Shown here piece after piece: positions 25,757-37,524 of a DNA stretch of 64,000 nucleotides (the stretch's first letter is position 1; each line of letters begins with the position of its first letter). Both the position numbers and the translations under genes were made by a program. Below the pieces are notes generated by a model. The model saw only the letters and a program-made list of their open reading frames with translations, was not told where the DNA came from and ran no database searches. The DNA is from Gymnorhina tibicen (taxonomy: Eukaryota > Chordata > Aves > Passeriformes > Artamidae): positions 476,485-540,484 of the forward strand of contig VXAZ01004602.1 of the NCBI GenBank assembly GCA_013399875.1. The letters are read 5' to 3'.

Positions 25757-25980
25757 TAATTACTGGGGAAAAGTTTTTCACCCAGAGGGTGGTTGGGCAC
25801 TGGAACAGGCTCCCCAGGGAAGTGGTCACAGCACCAAGGCTGACAGAGTTCAAGAAGTGTTTGGACAATGCTCCCAGGCACATGGTGTGACTCTTGGGGT
25901 GCCCTGTGCACAGCCAGGAGTTGGACTTGATGATCCTGATGTGTCTCTTCCAACTCAGCATGTTCTGTGATTCTATGAAT
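25757..25980 (+). repeat. CR1 LINE 3' end fragment
   Basis: A 224 bp CR1 terminus of a different subfamily from its neighbours, carrying TTTTTCACCCAGAGGGTGG, CACTGGAACAGGCTCCCCAG, GGCACATGGTGTGACTCTTG and the terminal TTCTGTGATTCTATGAA. It lies 841 bp downstream (in gene orientation) of the 107 bp FHOD3 exon, inside the intron and antisense to the gene. Confidence 0.93.
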
Positions 25981-26820
25981 TTCCTTCTGACACAGCTGCA
26001 TTTCTCACATGTGAAGTCCATGCCAAAACGCACCCATAAAATAATCGCAACTATCCAGGCCAATACAGTAACCAGAAAGACAAAAACAGATCTAGACTTT
26101 CTGTTAATTTTACATCTTAACTAAGAAAATCACCTGAAAGGTCCAGAAAAGGAAATTTCTTCAAAAGGGAAATTGTCTATGTGCATTCACACAAACACAC
26201 ACTGACGCTAACTTTTGCTTTCACTTTCAGTTCTCATAAGAAATGACTATGGAAAGATTGCTATTGTGTCATAGCAATCCATGTGTGCCAGCAATAACCA
26301 AGTAAGAAAAAAAGCAAGAGAGGAGAATATTCAAAAAACAACATGCACCTCCATCCCTTGGGCTGGCTTAATCAATTCCAGGAGTAAAACCAGAAATCAA
26401 TACAGGTCTTTTCTTCAAAAATATAAATGGAGGACTTACATATCAAGGCAAAATAAATGGAGTTTATAACTTCAGGACCACCATCCCAATATAATCCTCT
26501 ATATGACTATTATCATGAGAAAGATCTCAGAGTTCTCCGAACAAACCATCCTCATTTATCATGTTTCAAAGAACTATAAAATCTTATTAGACTAATCAAG
26601 ACATTCATATTCATAGACTTCTTTACAGTACGTCACCTTCTTTTAAAGAAATTGTAAGAGTGAACATAGAGAGAGAAGTCATAAAATTCTTAATCATACA
26701 AAGGGGCAGACATACGGGCATACAAAGGAAAGATTTTTATCTTTTCTGTTCCTATGCTGACCTGAACATATGAAGTTAACCACAACCTTATTTATAAAAA
26801 TTTAGTAAGCCTTTACTTAC

Positions 26821-26927
26821 CCAGCATCCTCCTGGAAGCCTTCCAATTCATCTCTTTGTTCTGCTAGGGTAGATTCTAGATCCAGGTAGGTACCATTATG
26901 AGACAATTGCAGGGTGCAGTCATCAAG
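26821..26927 (-). CDS. FHOD3: FHOD3 coding exon (N-terminal GTPase-binding region)
   Basis: Read on the minus strand, this 107 bp exon follows a good acceptor (TTTTGTTCTACAG) and ends at a near-perfect donor (GCTGG|GTAAGTA). It is open in one frame for 35 codons plus two bases, beginning LDDCTLQLSHNGTYLDLE and continuing ...STLAEQRDELEGFQEDA. From memory this matches the N-terminal region of vertebrate FHOD3 almost residue for residue, and it fits the paralogue FHOD1 less well. FHOD3 is a diaphanous-related formin that nucleates and elongates actin filaments and is needed for sarcomere assembly in heart muscle. This segment belongs to the ubiquitin-like GTPase-binding domain ahead of the FH3 repeats, the regulatory half of the protein. 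The exon starts in phase 0, so the preceding exon must end on a whole codon. It ends with GG, which the next exon (9972-10036) completes to a glycine codon. No frameshift or stop is present. Confidence 0.93.
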
Positions 26928-28287
26928 CTGTAGAACAAAATTCAGACCATTAGATTAGAGCAGTCATTCTCTCTGACATACCTCTAACATTGCCTTCTCA
27001 TTTTCCAGGTTCCCTAAAACAGGTTTCCCCCTAAAACAAACTTTATGTTGGGAGCAGATAAGAAAAATGGTACTGTTTGGCAATTTATGCAATCCCAAAT
27101 CCATGTTCCCTAGACCATGCTTGCTCACAACAATATCAACACAACTAACAAACAGAGAAATTTATTTGAACATACAGAAGAAGATTAGAGGGGTTTAGCA
27201 CAGTTCCTTTAAAATGTAATACAGAAAGAAAAGTTAATTTCAATGTGTATCTAGGATATAAATGACTGTTCTCTGTTCTTACAGTACAGTCATAAGTCGA
27301 GTTTCTGAGCCTCTGGATGAAGATAGAAGAAGAAGGAGCTGTTTTGTGAGCTACTGAATGGCCCCTGTGAGGACAGATATAGCCAAGGGACAATGCAAAA
27401 CATGGCAGCCAAGCATTGGGGTCCTGCAGTTAGGGCAAGTACAGTCAACCAAGTCACAGATTTTTCTGGTATTCTACTTTTAGGACCAGGAACTAACTGG
27501 CCTCAGAGGGTACAGGAACAACATTCCTGGGCATTGGGTGGGGGAGGACTGGAAACCTGTGCCAGCTTCCTGCAAAGGTACTGAGGTAACCAAGGACCAG
27601 ACCTGAGTGCAGAAACCTGCCCACAATGAGGCTTAAGAGGAAGGGAGGAAGCAATTAATAAACTGTCTTTATTTCTCTCCTGTCTTCCCTCATCTTCAAG
27701 TTTTCCATTAATTTTTAATGAAACATTAATTTCCATTAATTGTTCCAGCTGTTGTTAAAAAGAGCCAGATTTGATGAAAGTTAGAATAGAAATTTTCTGG
27801 GGTTTTATTTGCAGGGTGCTCATCACAGTAGAAGATCTAGGAAGAATCATCCCAAAACTCTAACTAATTGACCAGGAATACAAGATAATTACTGGATCGA
27901 GAGGGATAACTAAAGAAGCTGGAAGAAGAGCTAGAAAGGAACATGAGCTCCTCTCTCACCATGACATGACTCAGTGTCAAACAACAAAGAATGAGGAAAA
28001 AGGCCTTCCCAGGGCAGGTGAACAAGACAACATTTACCAAGGGGCAGGTGAATGTACAGGGTTGTCCTGCCTCACTACTAGGGAGGTAAGTGACCATCTG
28101 CTCAGAGAATCCAGCCCAGAAGCATAAAAATGGACATCAGTGAGTCCAGTTGAACACACTGATGGGACCTTCATGTGCAGCACTGCACTGGGGGTCCTTT
28201 TGGAACTGGTTCTAAGTTCACAAATATTGTAACCTCCAGATGTGTTGTGCTACTACATACAAAATCCAGTCTGACAGCCAAACAGAA

Positions 28288-28540
28288 CACAGAATCATTA
28301 AGGTTGGAAAAGACCTCTATGATCATCGAGTCTCACTGTTAACCCAGCATCACCATGTTAACCACTAAAGCATGTTCCTCCATGCCACATCCACGCGCCT
28401 TTTGAAAACTGCAGGGATGGTGATTCCACCACTTCCCTGGAGAACCTGTTCCAATACCTGGACACCCTTTCAGTGAAGAAATTTTTCCTAATATCCAATC
28501 TAAACCTCTGCAGGTGCAACTTGAAGCCATTTCCTCTTGT
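28288..28540 (-). repeat. CR1 LINE 3' end fragment
   Basis: On the minus strand this reads from AGAGGAAATGGCTTCAAG through TTTAGATTGGATATTAGG and GTATTGGAACAGGTTCTCC to the CR1 terminus (CCAACCTTAATGATTCTGTG). Its 5' truncation point abuts, base to base, the 3' end of another CR1 copy (28541-29056) in the same orientation. The subfamily resembles the copy at 44863-45910. Confidence 0.93.
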
Positions 28541-29056
28541 CACAGAATCATAGAATGGTTTGGGTTGGAAGGGGCCTTAAACATCACCTACTTCCAACCC
28601 CCTAGGTCACAGTTTTCCTGCTGAACAATGGGTTCCAGTTCCTCCTGTTTGCTGCCCGTGCTGCATGCGTATGCATAGGTGCACTTCATTTGGGTGATCA
28701 ATCCTGCTTTCTTTTCAGGGGAAGAAGCTCCAGTTCCTGCATGAGCATTCACAGGTGCTTCTGCAGTTCCTAGCACATTGATAACCCTTGCTGCTGCATG
28801 GATCTCCACCCCCTACCACTAACGAGGCAGCAGACCAAAGGACCTCACTAACACAGTCTCTCTAACAGTGGCATTGTGCCTCCAGGTCTGCCTTCAGTGA
28901 TCATGATTTTATCCCCTCACCCCTTCAAATCTTGTTTAAAGCTCTCTCAGTGAGTGTGACCTGTCAACTTCTGTGCAAAGACCCTTTCCCCCTTTGAGAC
29001 ACATGTACCCTGTCTCCTGGCAGCAGGCCCAGTGTCATGATCAAAGAACCCAAAAT
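28541..29056 (-). repeat. CR1 LINE with large internal deletion: ORF1 end plus ORF2 start fused to 3' tail
   Basis: The last about 62 bp (28541-28602) are a normal CR1 terminus on the minus strand. Directly upstream, however, is not RT sequence but the CR1 5' region. One part reads QMKCTYAYACSTGSKQEELE, then PIVQQENCDL, which resembles the start of the ORF2 endonuclease. Further upstream a frame reads LLPGDRVHVSQRGKGSL, resembling the SGNH-esterase DxxH block of CR1 ORF1 (D at 29012-29014, H at 29003-29005). The whole RT and most of the endonuclease are missing. Homology fades beyond about 29056. Confidence 0.85.
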
Positions 29057-31085
29057 GAAGATGTTTCATTTCTCTGGATTTCGCAAAAACAAACTGACAG
29101 GTTCACTGCATGCCTCCATCTACCAAAAAGCAACCATGGCAATGGTGGTGTAACCATACATCCCTGCTGCAAAGGCCACTTTGAGAAGAGTCGAATATTT
29201 AACACCATACTTCATGCCAATCTTCTGCCACAGGTGGCAGCCAATGACTCTCTGAAGGGGTAAGCAGGGGTCTGAAAGTGACTCAAGGAAAGGAAATTAC
29301 CACCCTTTATCACTTCCGTGGATTTTTCTTTCTGCTCTTTCTAACACTTAGAAAGAAAATCAATTAAAATCTATTCTTGATGAATTACCTCCTTTAATTT
29401 CCCATCAAAGTTTTGATTCCCAGTACCTGCTCAGGAAAAGCATAATAAGCAGCCACTCATCTTATCTGGCAGTCAATACCTAAACTTAGTCACCCAGTTT
29501 CCTGACACTGATACAAGTAAAGAAGACAAATAGTGTATTCTGGATTAGCTGCATTAGAAATAATGTAGAAAAGCTCATTTATAACTAGAGTGCGACTTTT
29601 GGATTAGTCCACACCACTATGCTTGGTACTGTTTGCAGTTTGAAAGAAAAGTTCAGCCTCTGGAGAAAGGGTAGAGAGAGGAAGTCAAGTTGTATTTCAA
29701 ACTTGTTCCGGTTTTTTTGCTTTTCTTTTTTGGCTTTTTCCCTGGTGAAGGAGTAAGCCATTAAATACGGTGACATAAGATTTTACTCTGATTCCTGCGG
29801 ATTAAAGAAAGCAAAGAACCTGCAAGCACAACCCTCTGATATTAAAAATACAACAGTATTGCTACTCTGTCTCTTTCCAGTTATAAAGGATATTATTAAC
29901 CTATACTAATTCAAAATACACTCTTTAGTGAAGAAAGACTAAATACTACTCTGGGAAACTTTTTCCAAGTAGTTCAGGGAATGTAATGAAATGCTAATTT
30001 ATTCAAAGTAATGCCAAAAGGCAAACTACTAATTAGATAAATGTTGTGCTGTCTCTATGGAGATTAGGAGACTTGCCCACAATTTCCATTTATACTGCAT
30101 AATTAGGGAAAAGAAGTTGTCCTTTACTAATATCTTGTGACTTTAGTGTACAAAAAGCACTATGGGAACAGGAAGTCCTTCATGGACAAAATAAATAAGA
30201 ATAGTACATTGTACCTATGTTCATCCCATTTTCATAGTTTCAGCTGAACATGGTATTCATTTGGGCTTTAAGGCACTGTACATTGCATGTTGTATTTGTT
30301 AACAAGAGTTATGGTAATGAGAGAAATGGCAATATCTTTTATTTCTATTACTTATTGCTGAGTCTTGCCAAAAAGTTTAGGGTTTTTTCTTCCCTTTCAT
30401 GTGTACACACAAAGATGGAAGCGATCAAAACAATACTTTTAAACTTAAGGTAAGTATTCAGGCAATGAACTCTTAAAATCTTCCTTATATAGGATCACTT
30501 TGCTACTCTGCCTCCAAGCTTCACTTGCACACATATTTTACAGGCAGAATACAAAAAGAGAAGCCACTTCATGAATTATTTTTAATTAGTAAATTGCCTG
30601 CATTTTTCAACACAAAGGACAGCTGATGTTCTCTCATTAGTGCTTATTAGTAACAATTCAGGATGTTGGTCCCTCCCCTGTGCTCAACGTTAATCCCATG
30701 TTTATTTGCTACACATCACTTCTCCCGTCTCTGGAGACTGTCACAAATAGCCCCATCTAGTTCATTCATTACATGCTTCTCCCACTGATCATAATTCATA
30801 TTGAAATCCTTATTAAAAACCATCTTCTCTTAGGAAGATCAAAAGGCAGAATTCATACAAACAATCTTTCAAAGAACATTTATCTAAGCTGTTTTACATC
30901 ATCATGAATGAGACTGCTATTCAGCTTTTTAGAAATTATTTTATTTATTTAACCTTTTTCTTCATAATATTCTCTAACTGTTCAGTATTCCTTACTAGTC
31001 CCAAAATTCTGATTTGCATTTGGTTGTTATTAAACTGCATAATCCATTTATACTAAAGGTGAGATTCTCCAATACCTTTTCAAAA

Positions 31086-31147
31086 TCTTACAAAACTGTT
31101 TGTTCTAAAAATCTCTTCTTACAAAACTCTTTGTTCTAAAAACCCAT
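31086..31147. repeat. 31 bp tandem duplication
   Basis: Two adjacent copies of a 31 bp unit beginning TCTTACAAAACTGTTTGTTC (31086-31116 and 31117-31147). They differ at a few bases, for example ACTGTTTG versus ACTCTTTG. There is no coding context. Confidence 0.88.
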
Positions 31148-32246
31148 CCCTTCAAATTGTTTATAATTTTTTGCATCACACTTCACTGTATTGCTGAAAA
31201 GAGCCAAAAGGTTGATACAAATAATTTAAATGGAACTCGTCCTGTAGGCTTTACAGTAATTTTCAATACTTTCCTATAGTCACATTAAAAGAATACTACA
31301 GGTATCAAGGAACAATAAACAGAACGACACACCATCAAATGGGATAAAAATAATGCCACTTCTCTGAGTCAAACACAGGGTTACTCCATCATCAGTATTC
31401 TGGAAGATTTCAAGGTTTTTCATTTTAGCATAAGCATTAAATGATATCATAAAGCTATAAAAAACCCCACGTCTTCATTTCAATTACATTCTCATCTTCT
31501 CAAATGAACAGTTTCTTTGGAAAACATCCATGGTATATTTTTGAATCCCTATGGAATTTTTGAAATCTCTTGTCTCTACAAAGACTGGGACTACCTAGGA
31601 ATAGTCTCATTCACAAAAGTGAAGAAACAAAAACATATGTAACAGTCAACAAAACAAGTGCTTTAGTCAGAATCACCAGCAGCAGATAGTCAGACCTATC
31701 CACTGGGTTTACATGAAGGAAGCAAGGAGAATAAGACTGTCTTTATACAGGTCTTCCTCATTAAAACTGTAACTGATGTGCTAGTTATCATCTTCAGTTT
31801 AATACTGAAATGTTAAGATCCGTAGTCTGTCATGACAAGACCAGTATCAAGAAGCAGTAGTTGCTTAGGTGCTGATTCACTGATTTATAGCTGTCTGTTT
31901 GGACAAGATGAGAACCTGGAAAAAGCTTCTTGAGCAGCACTGACCTCACTAGCTACTCACTGATTTTCCATAACTGACCAGAAACAGTGAGACAACCAGA
32001 TGTTTGTGTACAACAGCCCGAAATGCAAGTAGAACAACTAAATTAAACCACTCTTCCTGTAATAAAAGTTCTAGAAGAAAGACAGAGAGATGTTTCAACT
32101 TTTTCAGATCATAGCTGGTATCCACACAGTGGTAACTGATCAACACCATTCATACACTACAGTACCTATGCTGCAACCAAAACTGGCACAAAGGGAAAAC
32201 CATGAAAGCACCATGCACACAAACCTAAATATCACCATTCCAACAG

Positions 32247-32247
<1 letters not shown>

Positions 32248-32280
<33 letters not shown>
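32248..32280. repeat. (TA)n microsatellite
   Basis: An uninterrupted 33 bp run of alternating T and A follows CAACAGT and precedes TATGCATGCC. It is likely length-variable. Confidence 0.97.
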
Positions 32281-32283
<3 letters not shown>

Positions 32284-33845
32284 GCATGCCTTTTAGATAT
32301 TTTTCTCTGCAGTTTTAAAAAAAAGTAACAATTGCCTGAATTTGACAGACACATTCAGACACATGCGAAACAGCTAAAGAGGAAGAACATTAAAAGATCA
32401 TAAGGTTACAAACAATATTTAGACTGTTATATATTTATACGTATGCTGGTTAAAGTTTCACTTAGAGAAGTTGAGCACAATTCATTATGCAAAAGCAAAC
32501 AAACATTTGATTAAAAAGTTTAAATATGAGAATATTTAAAAGCAGAGCTTCCTACTCCTTCACCTTTTGCCATTTCCCCCATTACAGAGTGAAACTGTAT
32601 CACACAAAAGGATAGGGGTGTCCTGGCTTCAATTATAACCAGGAACAAGCATAACAAGGTCAGAGCTGCAGAGCTTGATCCCAGCCCAGCTTGATCCCTC
32701 AAGGGTCACTCCTAGCTCACCAGCACATGGACAGCCCTCAGTAGCAACACACCCATCTGCAAAGTAAACACACACAGGTTGGAGAAAGCTAAGCAACCCA
32801 CTCATGCAAGTGTTCCTTATAGGCTACCAGTAAAGCAAGAACATAGGGCAGAAGCTCAGTTTGTCATCTTCTGTCTCAGGTAACCAAATCTGGCTAGTAG
32901 TGGCTAGTCCCTCGACCTGTGGGGCCAAAATAATTCATATTACAAGACTGTCAAGCTTAAGAAGACTCAAAATAGATTGATAGTAGTACACCAGTGATGA
33001 TTTTTCTGCTCAAGCACTGACCAACAGAAAGAGGTAACATCCATTTTTCTTCATAAAGAAGTCCTTGTTGCCATGCAACAGGAAAGCTCATCTTTTCTTT
33101 GAATTTCACAGTTGAAGTACATCACCAAAGGGAGCAAAGGACAGCAGGGGAAAAAAGAAGAGCAGCAAGAAAAGGTGATGATCAGCCAGTTAGCTGATGC
33201 CAATAAATGACTGCTGCCACTTTCAGAAACTAATTGAAGTTACAGAAATAACAGTAAATTAAAAAAAAAAAATGCATTCAATCATAGTTTTCATCTACTG
33301 CCTTTAGCTTCTTACATTCCAAGAGAAATACCAAGAAACCAAGGGTGAGGGGTGTGAGGAGAGAACAGAGCAACTCCCATGTCCACGCACAGACTGAGGA
33401 CTGCCACGTGCTCCTCCTCACGCATCCTTGCGAGGTTCCATGCACACACCAGTCTCCCCACTCAAGAAGCCCACTGGGTACATAATTCAATGCAAAGGCA
33501 ACACATATTTTACTGTGCCAAAAGGAACTCCCAAAAATCTGTTTTTTCTTCCTCCAGGAGGCTTTGATAGATCAGTATACATCCAAAGTGGACTTTCCTC
33601 GGGTTTAATGTCTCTGTCCTGGGGCAGCAGTAGGTTGGCAGAGGTTAAGTGGGGGGAAATGGCAGATGCACCCTCCTGTCTTTTCAAAAAGGCACAGCAG
33701 ACCCACAAGCCATTCTCTTCTTCCCTGTTTATTCAAAGACCACAGAGTTGTATTTTTTCAAACAATCATGAGAAATGCTCTTTTCCCACCTCCAACTCCC
33801 TGCCCTGAGAATCCATTCAGAAGAACGTATTTTGAACAAATCTCT

Positions 33846-34412
33846 CTAAATGGTGTGACCAGCAGGTCCAGTGAGGTGATTCTCTACTTGTGCCTATCTC
33901 AGACCCCAGCTGGAGTACTGCATCTAGTTCTGGGGTACTCAGCCTAAGAAAGATGTGGACCTATCTGAGGGTTCCAGAGGAAGGCCATGAAGATGGTCAG
34001 AGGGCTGGAGCACTTCTCCTATGAAGACAGGCTGAGAGAGCTGGAGTTGTTCAGCTTGGAGAAGGCTTCAGGGAGACCACACTGAGGCCTCCCAGTATTA
34101 AAGAGTGCTTGTAAAAAAAAAGGGAGAGAAGCTTTTTTTTATGAGTAGATAGTGAAAGGACAAGGGGGAACAGTTTTAAACTAAATGAGGACAGATTTAA
34201 ATTAGATATTAGGAAGAAATTCTTTACTCAGAGTAGTGAGGCATTCTTAACAGGTTTCCCAGAGAAGCTGGAGATGTGCCATCCATCAAAATGTTCAAGG
34301 CCAGGTTGGATGGCCTCAAGCAACCTAATCTAGTGGGTGGCATTGCTGCCTATGACAACGGGTTGGAACTAGATGATCTTTAAGATCTCTTCTAACCCAA
34401 ACTAATCTATGA
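33846..34412 (+). repeat. CR1 LINE, 3' portion
   Basis: About 570 bp parallel to the copy at 6451-7044 and probably of the same subfamily: GTGACCAGCAGGTCCAGTGA, CTGGAGTACTGCATC, GATATTAGGAAGAAATTC, then GTTGGAACTAGATGATC and a worn terminus CTAATCTATGATAAATG. It contains A-rich and T-rich slippage tracts (near 34113-34140). It is the only plus-strand CR1 copy in the upstream FHOD3 intron. Confidence 0.94.
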
Positions 34413-37400
34413 TAAATGCGAAGAAAGTGTTACCAAGTTGGCAGCCAGTGTGTGCCAAGATATAGTCAAGTATCCTGTTTATATTACCTTCTATTTAAAT
34501 AAAAGTAGGCACCCTTCAAAATTGCAGTTCAGTGATTGAGGATTACATTCACAGGACAAAGGGACCTACAGTATGAGACGAGAGGATACTCTTGTTTACT
34601 GGTGTAAGTACAAATCACCAAAACCACTCAACTTTGCAGTCTCTAGCTGGAACCACAGCCAGCTCTCACCAGATTTCCAGTAATTTGAGCTAGACCCACT
34701 GGACAGATTATTTTATTCATTTAGTTGTTTCCAAAATTAAAGAGAAAGGGAATGAGAGAGGGAGAGATTAGAGTAATCCAGTATCAAGCTGCAGAAATAA
34801 AAATCTCTCTTCAATTCCAGCTTTTGGCACAGCCTCTGAAAATCCTTATCTTACTCAAATGTCTTGGCTCATCTTTCATTTAAACATGACTGGGTTACAA
34901 TTGTTCCTATTAGTGGTGGTACACTCCTTATTCACCTACAGCATGTTCTGCAGAGTAGGGCTGATGAAAAGCAAAGTTTCTTTACGCTCAGTTTTCTCTT
35001 TCTAAATCCAAAGCCTTGTTTGGCTTTACACATCACAAGTCTGACACATTCACACAGTTAAGCTATGCAGTTCTTAAACACTCTCCCTTCTGGTTCAGCT
35101 GTTTCCAACACAATGGGAATCCTGTTACCAGGGCCAACAAGTCTCAGTTTTCCCTTTGCATTGTCATATCTTCCCTTCTTTAATAAAACCAATTATTCCT
35201 CAGGAAAAAGCAGAAAAAACAGCTCTTCCTACTCACCAGCCCAAAAGTATTCCATATTTCTAAGCAAAGTAGTACAAACTGATTGGTGGAAATGAATACT
35301 TAATATTGTTTCATCCAAGGCCAAGCTTCACACTGAGAATGATCACACTATTTTCAGAATGTGCCATATTTTAATGCTTTTCAAATTTTATTGCAGATCA
35401 GCAGATTCAGGTTTTCTGTACCTGCACATGGCCAGTGGCCCTTTGGTGGCCCTTTGAAATGTAACAGGGTTGCTGTCGCTGTTAGTTGTCATGGACTAAT
35501 GAAAAATGTGAATGGTCTAGTTGCATCCCACAAATCACAGCAAACCCACCATAATTATTTATCTGGCTTTAGAGTTACAACCAACTGCTCTCTTGATAAG
35601 GGCCTCAGTCTCTCCCTTCTCATGTGAGTAGGTGCTACCTGGTCTGTGTCATGTCATCATCATTTTGGGCAATATGATGGAGAAAGAACAAAGCATCTAG
35701 GCCAGGACTGATGCCACACAACCCATCTTGGGTGAAAAGTTTGACATTAATGAGATAAAAGGAAAGCAAATAATCTGTATGTAAGACACGTTAGTGCCCA
35801 AAATCAGCAGTGTACACCAAAAAGTACTCTCATTTTCAAGTATGACAGCAACCCCACATGCCATCACGTCTTGATCTAAAAGCCCTGCGTGCCAAGTAGC
35901 TCCACTGCAACTACTTGAAACGAAGCTATACTCCTTCCCCCACACCTTTCTCCTTTATAAAGCTAATTTTGTAACTCAAAGTATTGTCTTAAAAAAACCC
36001 AAAAACCTATCCTTTAAAATTGCAATTAAACCAATACTTCTGTGAGGTCAGAGTTTTAAAAGTAAGGTCAGGCACCAGGGCTATACAGAAGGTCATTTTT
36101 GGTGATGGCAACTGTGCCACCTTCAGTCATCCATGCTCACTAGTCAGTAGGTTTCCAAACTCTAGCAAACTTGCTCTTCCATACTCATTTAGAGGTTGGT
36201 GGAAAAACCCCTAATAACTTTCTAGACCTTAAACTTTACATTATAATAAGTAATCCAGCATGTACAACAGTATTCCCGAATTCTTCAGCCCTTTAGGAGT
36301 GATTAGCATATCTTGTAGGAGTAGTTATTAATGCTAATGCACATGTGATTTATTTTTAGCACAGTAATTGCCATTGTCAAACTGCTTCATGAACTACGTT
36401 CACTTCGCAGAGCTTATGTGCAGTCACATTGACCATGCCATGCCTCCACACAAAGGATAATCCAAAGGTTTGCACAACTGGGCGTAGGGATGTAGGAGAA
36501 CAATCACTTTAAAAAGAACTGCTACTCTGATATGGAAATGGTGGTATTTTGAACATAGCCTGCACTCCTAGTCTGAAACAGCAGCTTTTATCTCTGGTCT
36601 GGCAGACGCCACAAAATACTCCTGGGATCAGGTAATACAGTGAGTGAAGTAAAACATAAATGCCACATTAGATCCTCAAGAGCCACTGGAAAAATACACT
36701 GCCAATAAAAATATTCTGCTGAAATAACAAAGACATTGAAAACAAACATAGAAAGCTGTTATATTAATATTATGGGTTTGACTTAAGAATAACAAAAGGA
36801 AGTTCAGAGTTCAAAATTCTGAAACTGCTATTTCAGGGGTCTCAAATACAGACAACACACCACAGCAAACACGTAACGAGTGGATGCCTACCTGTTGCTA
36901 CTCTTAGGCAGCTTTGTCACTGACTCTCAGACCTTTTGCTTTTGTGATTCCCTTTAACACAGTGCTCCCCAGGGAGCAATTCAGAATTTATTACAGTATC
37001 TGCGTCCAAGTGTGACATCGTGGCTTCCAACAGCAGCCACACAGCCATTGTTAGAAAGCGTATGATTGCTCAAAATGTCAATAGCCATGAAACAAGAAAG
37101 CCAAATTCATTTAGTGTTACTGCAATGTTTAACTAAAAAAAAAGCTAACTGAAAAAAAATTAAAATAATTGCATTTCTGCATAAAAATACCAAAAATAGC
37201 ATGTGGGATGGGGAACTACACACCTAATTCTATCATTTTAGGTTATTTAAATTTCAGATGACACGCAAACCAAATTCAGGCAAGAGAATTCAGCAAAGTC
37301 AAATTTAGACCAAAAAAAGCTTCATCTCTTTAACTCAAAAAAAACATTTTTCTCACAGTAAACATAACAAAGCTATCGCATGAGAATAACCTAACCTCTG

Positions 37401-37500
37401 CATCCATTCTAGCTTTCTGACATCTAGATTTTTCAAATCCTTTTCCCCATCTGTGTTCAGCTTTTCCTAACTAAGAAGACAAAGAGCTAGCTCTCCTCAC

Positions 37501-37524
37501 CTTCACGGTTAAGGACATCTTCAG
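37501..37524 (-). other. Candidate 24 bp microexon in FHOD3 upstream intron
   Basis: On the minus strand a strong acceptor (CTCTCCTTTCTGTTCAG) is followed by 24 bases and then a consensus donor (GTGAAG|GTGAGGA). The exon would be exactly eight codons, LKMSLTVK, with no stop. It is phase 0 at both ends, so it would splice without frameshift into the phase-0 start of the exon at 26821-26927. It also contains an in-frame ATG. I know of no such exon in FHOD3 from memory. In 37 kb of intron some well-formed splice pairs are expected by chance, so this stays a candidate. Confidence 0.25.

Larger units (their letters stand above)
10037..26820 (-). other. FHOD3: Complete FHOD3 intron between the two visible exons
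   Basis: The intron is 16,784 bp, with GT at 26820-26819 and AG at 10038-10037 on the minus strand. It interrupts the glycine codon after its second base. It contains three plus-strand CR1 fragments, a 26 bp tandem duplication and a CpG-enriched patch, all listed separately. Outside these I see nothing recognisable in 10140-10882, 10960-14918, 14971-18239, 18878-19784, 20241-25756 and 25981-26820. The block from about 12.6 to 13.7 kb is particularly AT-rich. Confidence 0.88.

Noticed and set aside
27370..27700. Possible solitary LTR with AATAAA near 27656
   Set aside because: No TG...CA boundaries, target-site duplication or primer-binding site could be identified. An AATAAA hexamer alone is not evidence in AT-rich sequence.
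33428..33808. 126-codon plus-strand ORF
   Set aside because: No recognisable domain, low-complexity composition, not near a promoter, and its end approaches a CR1 copy. Length is within chance for the window.
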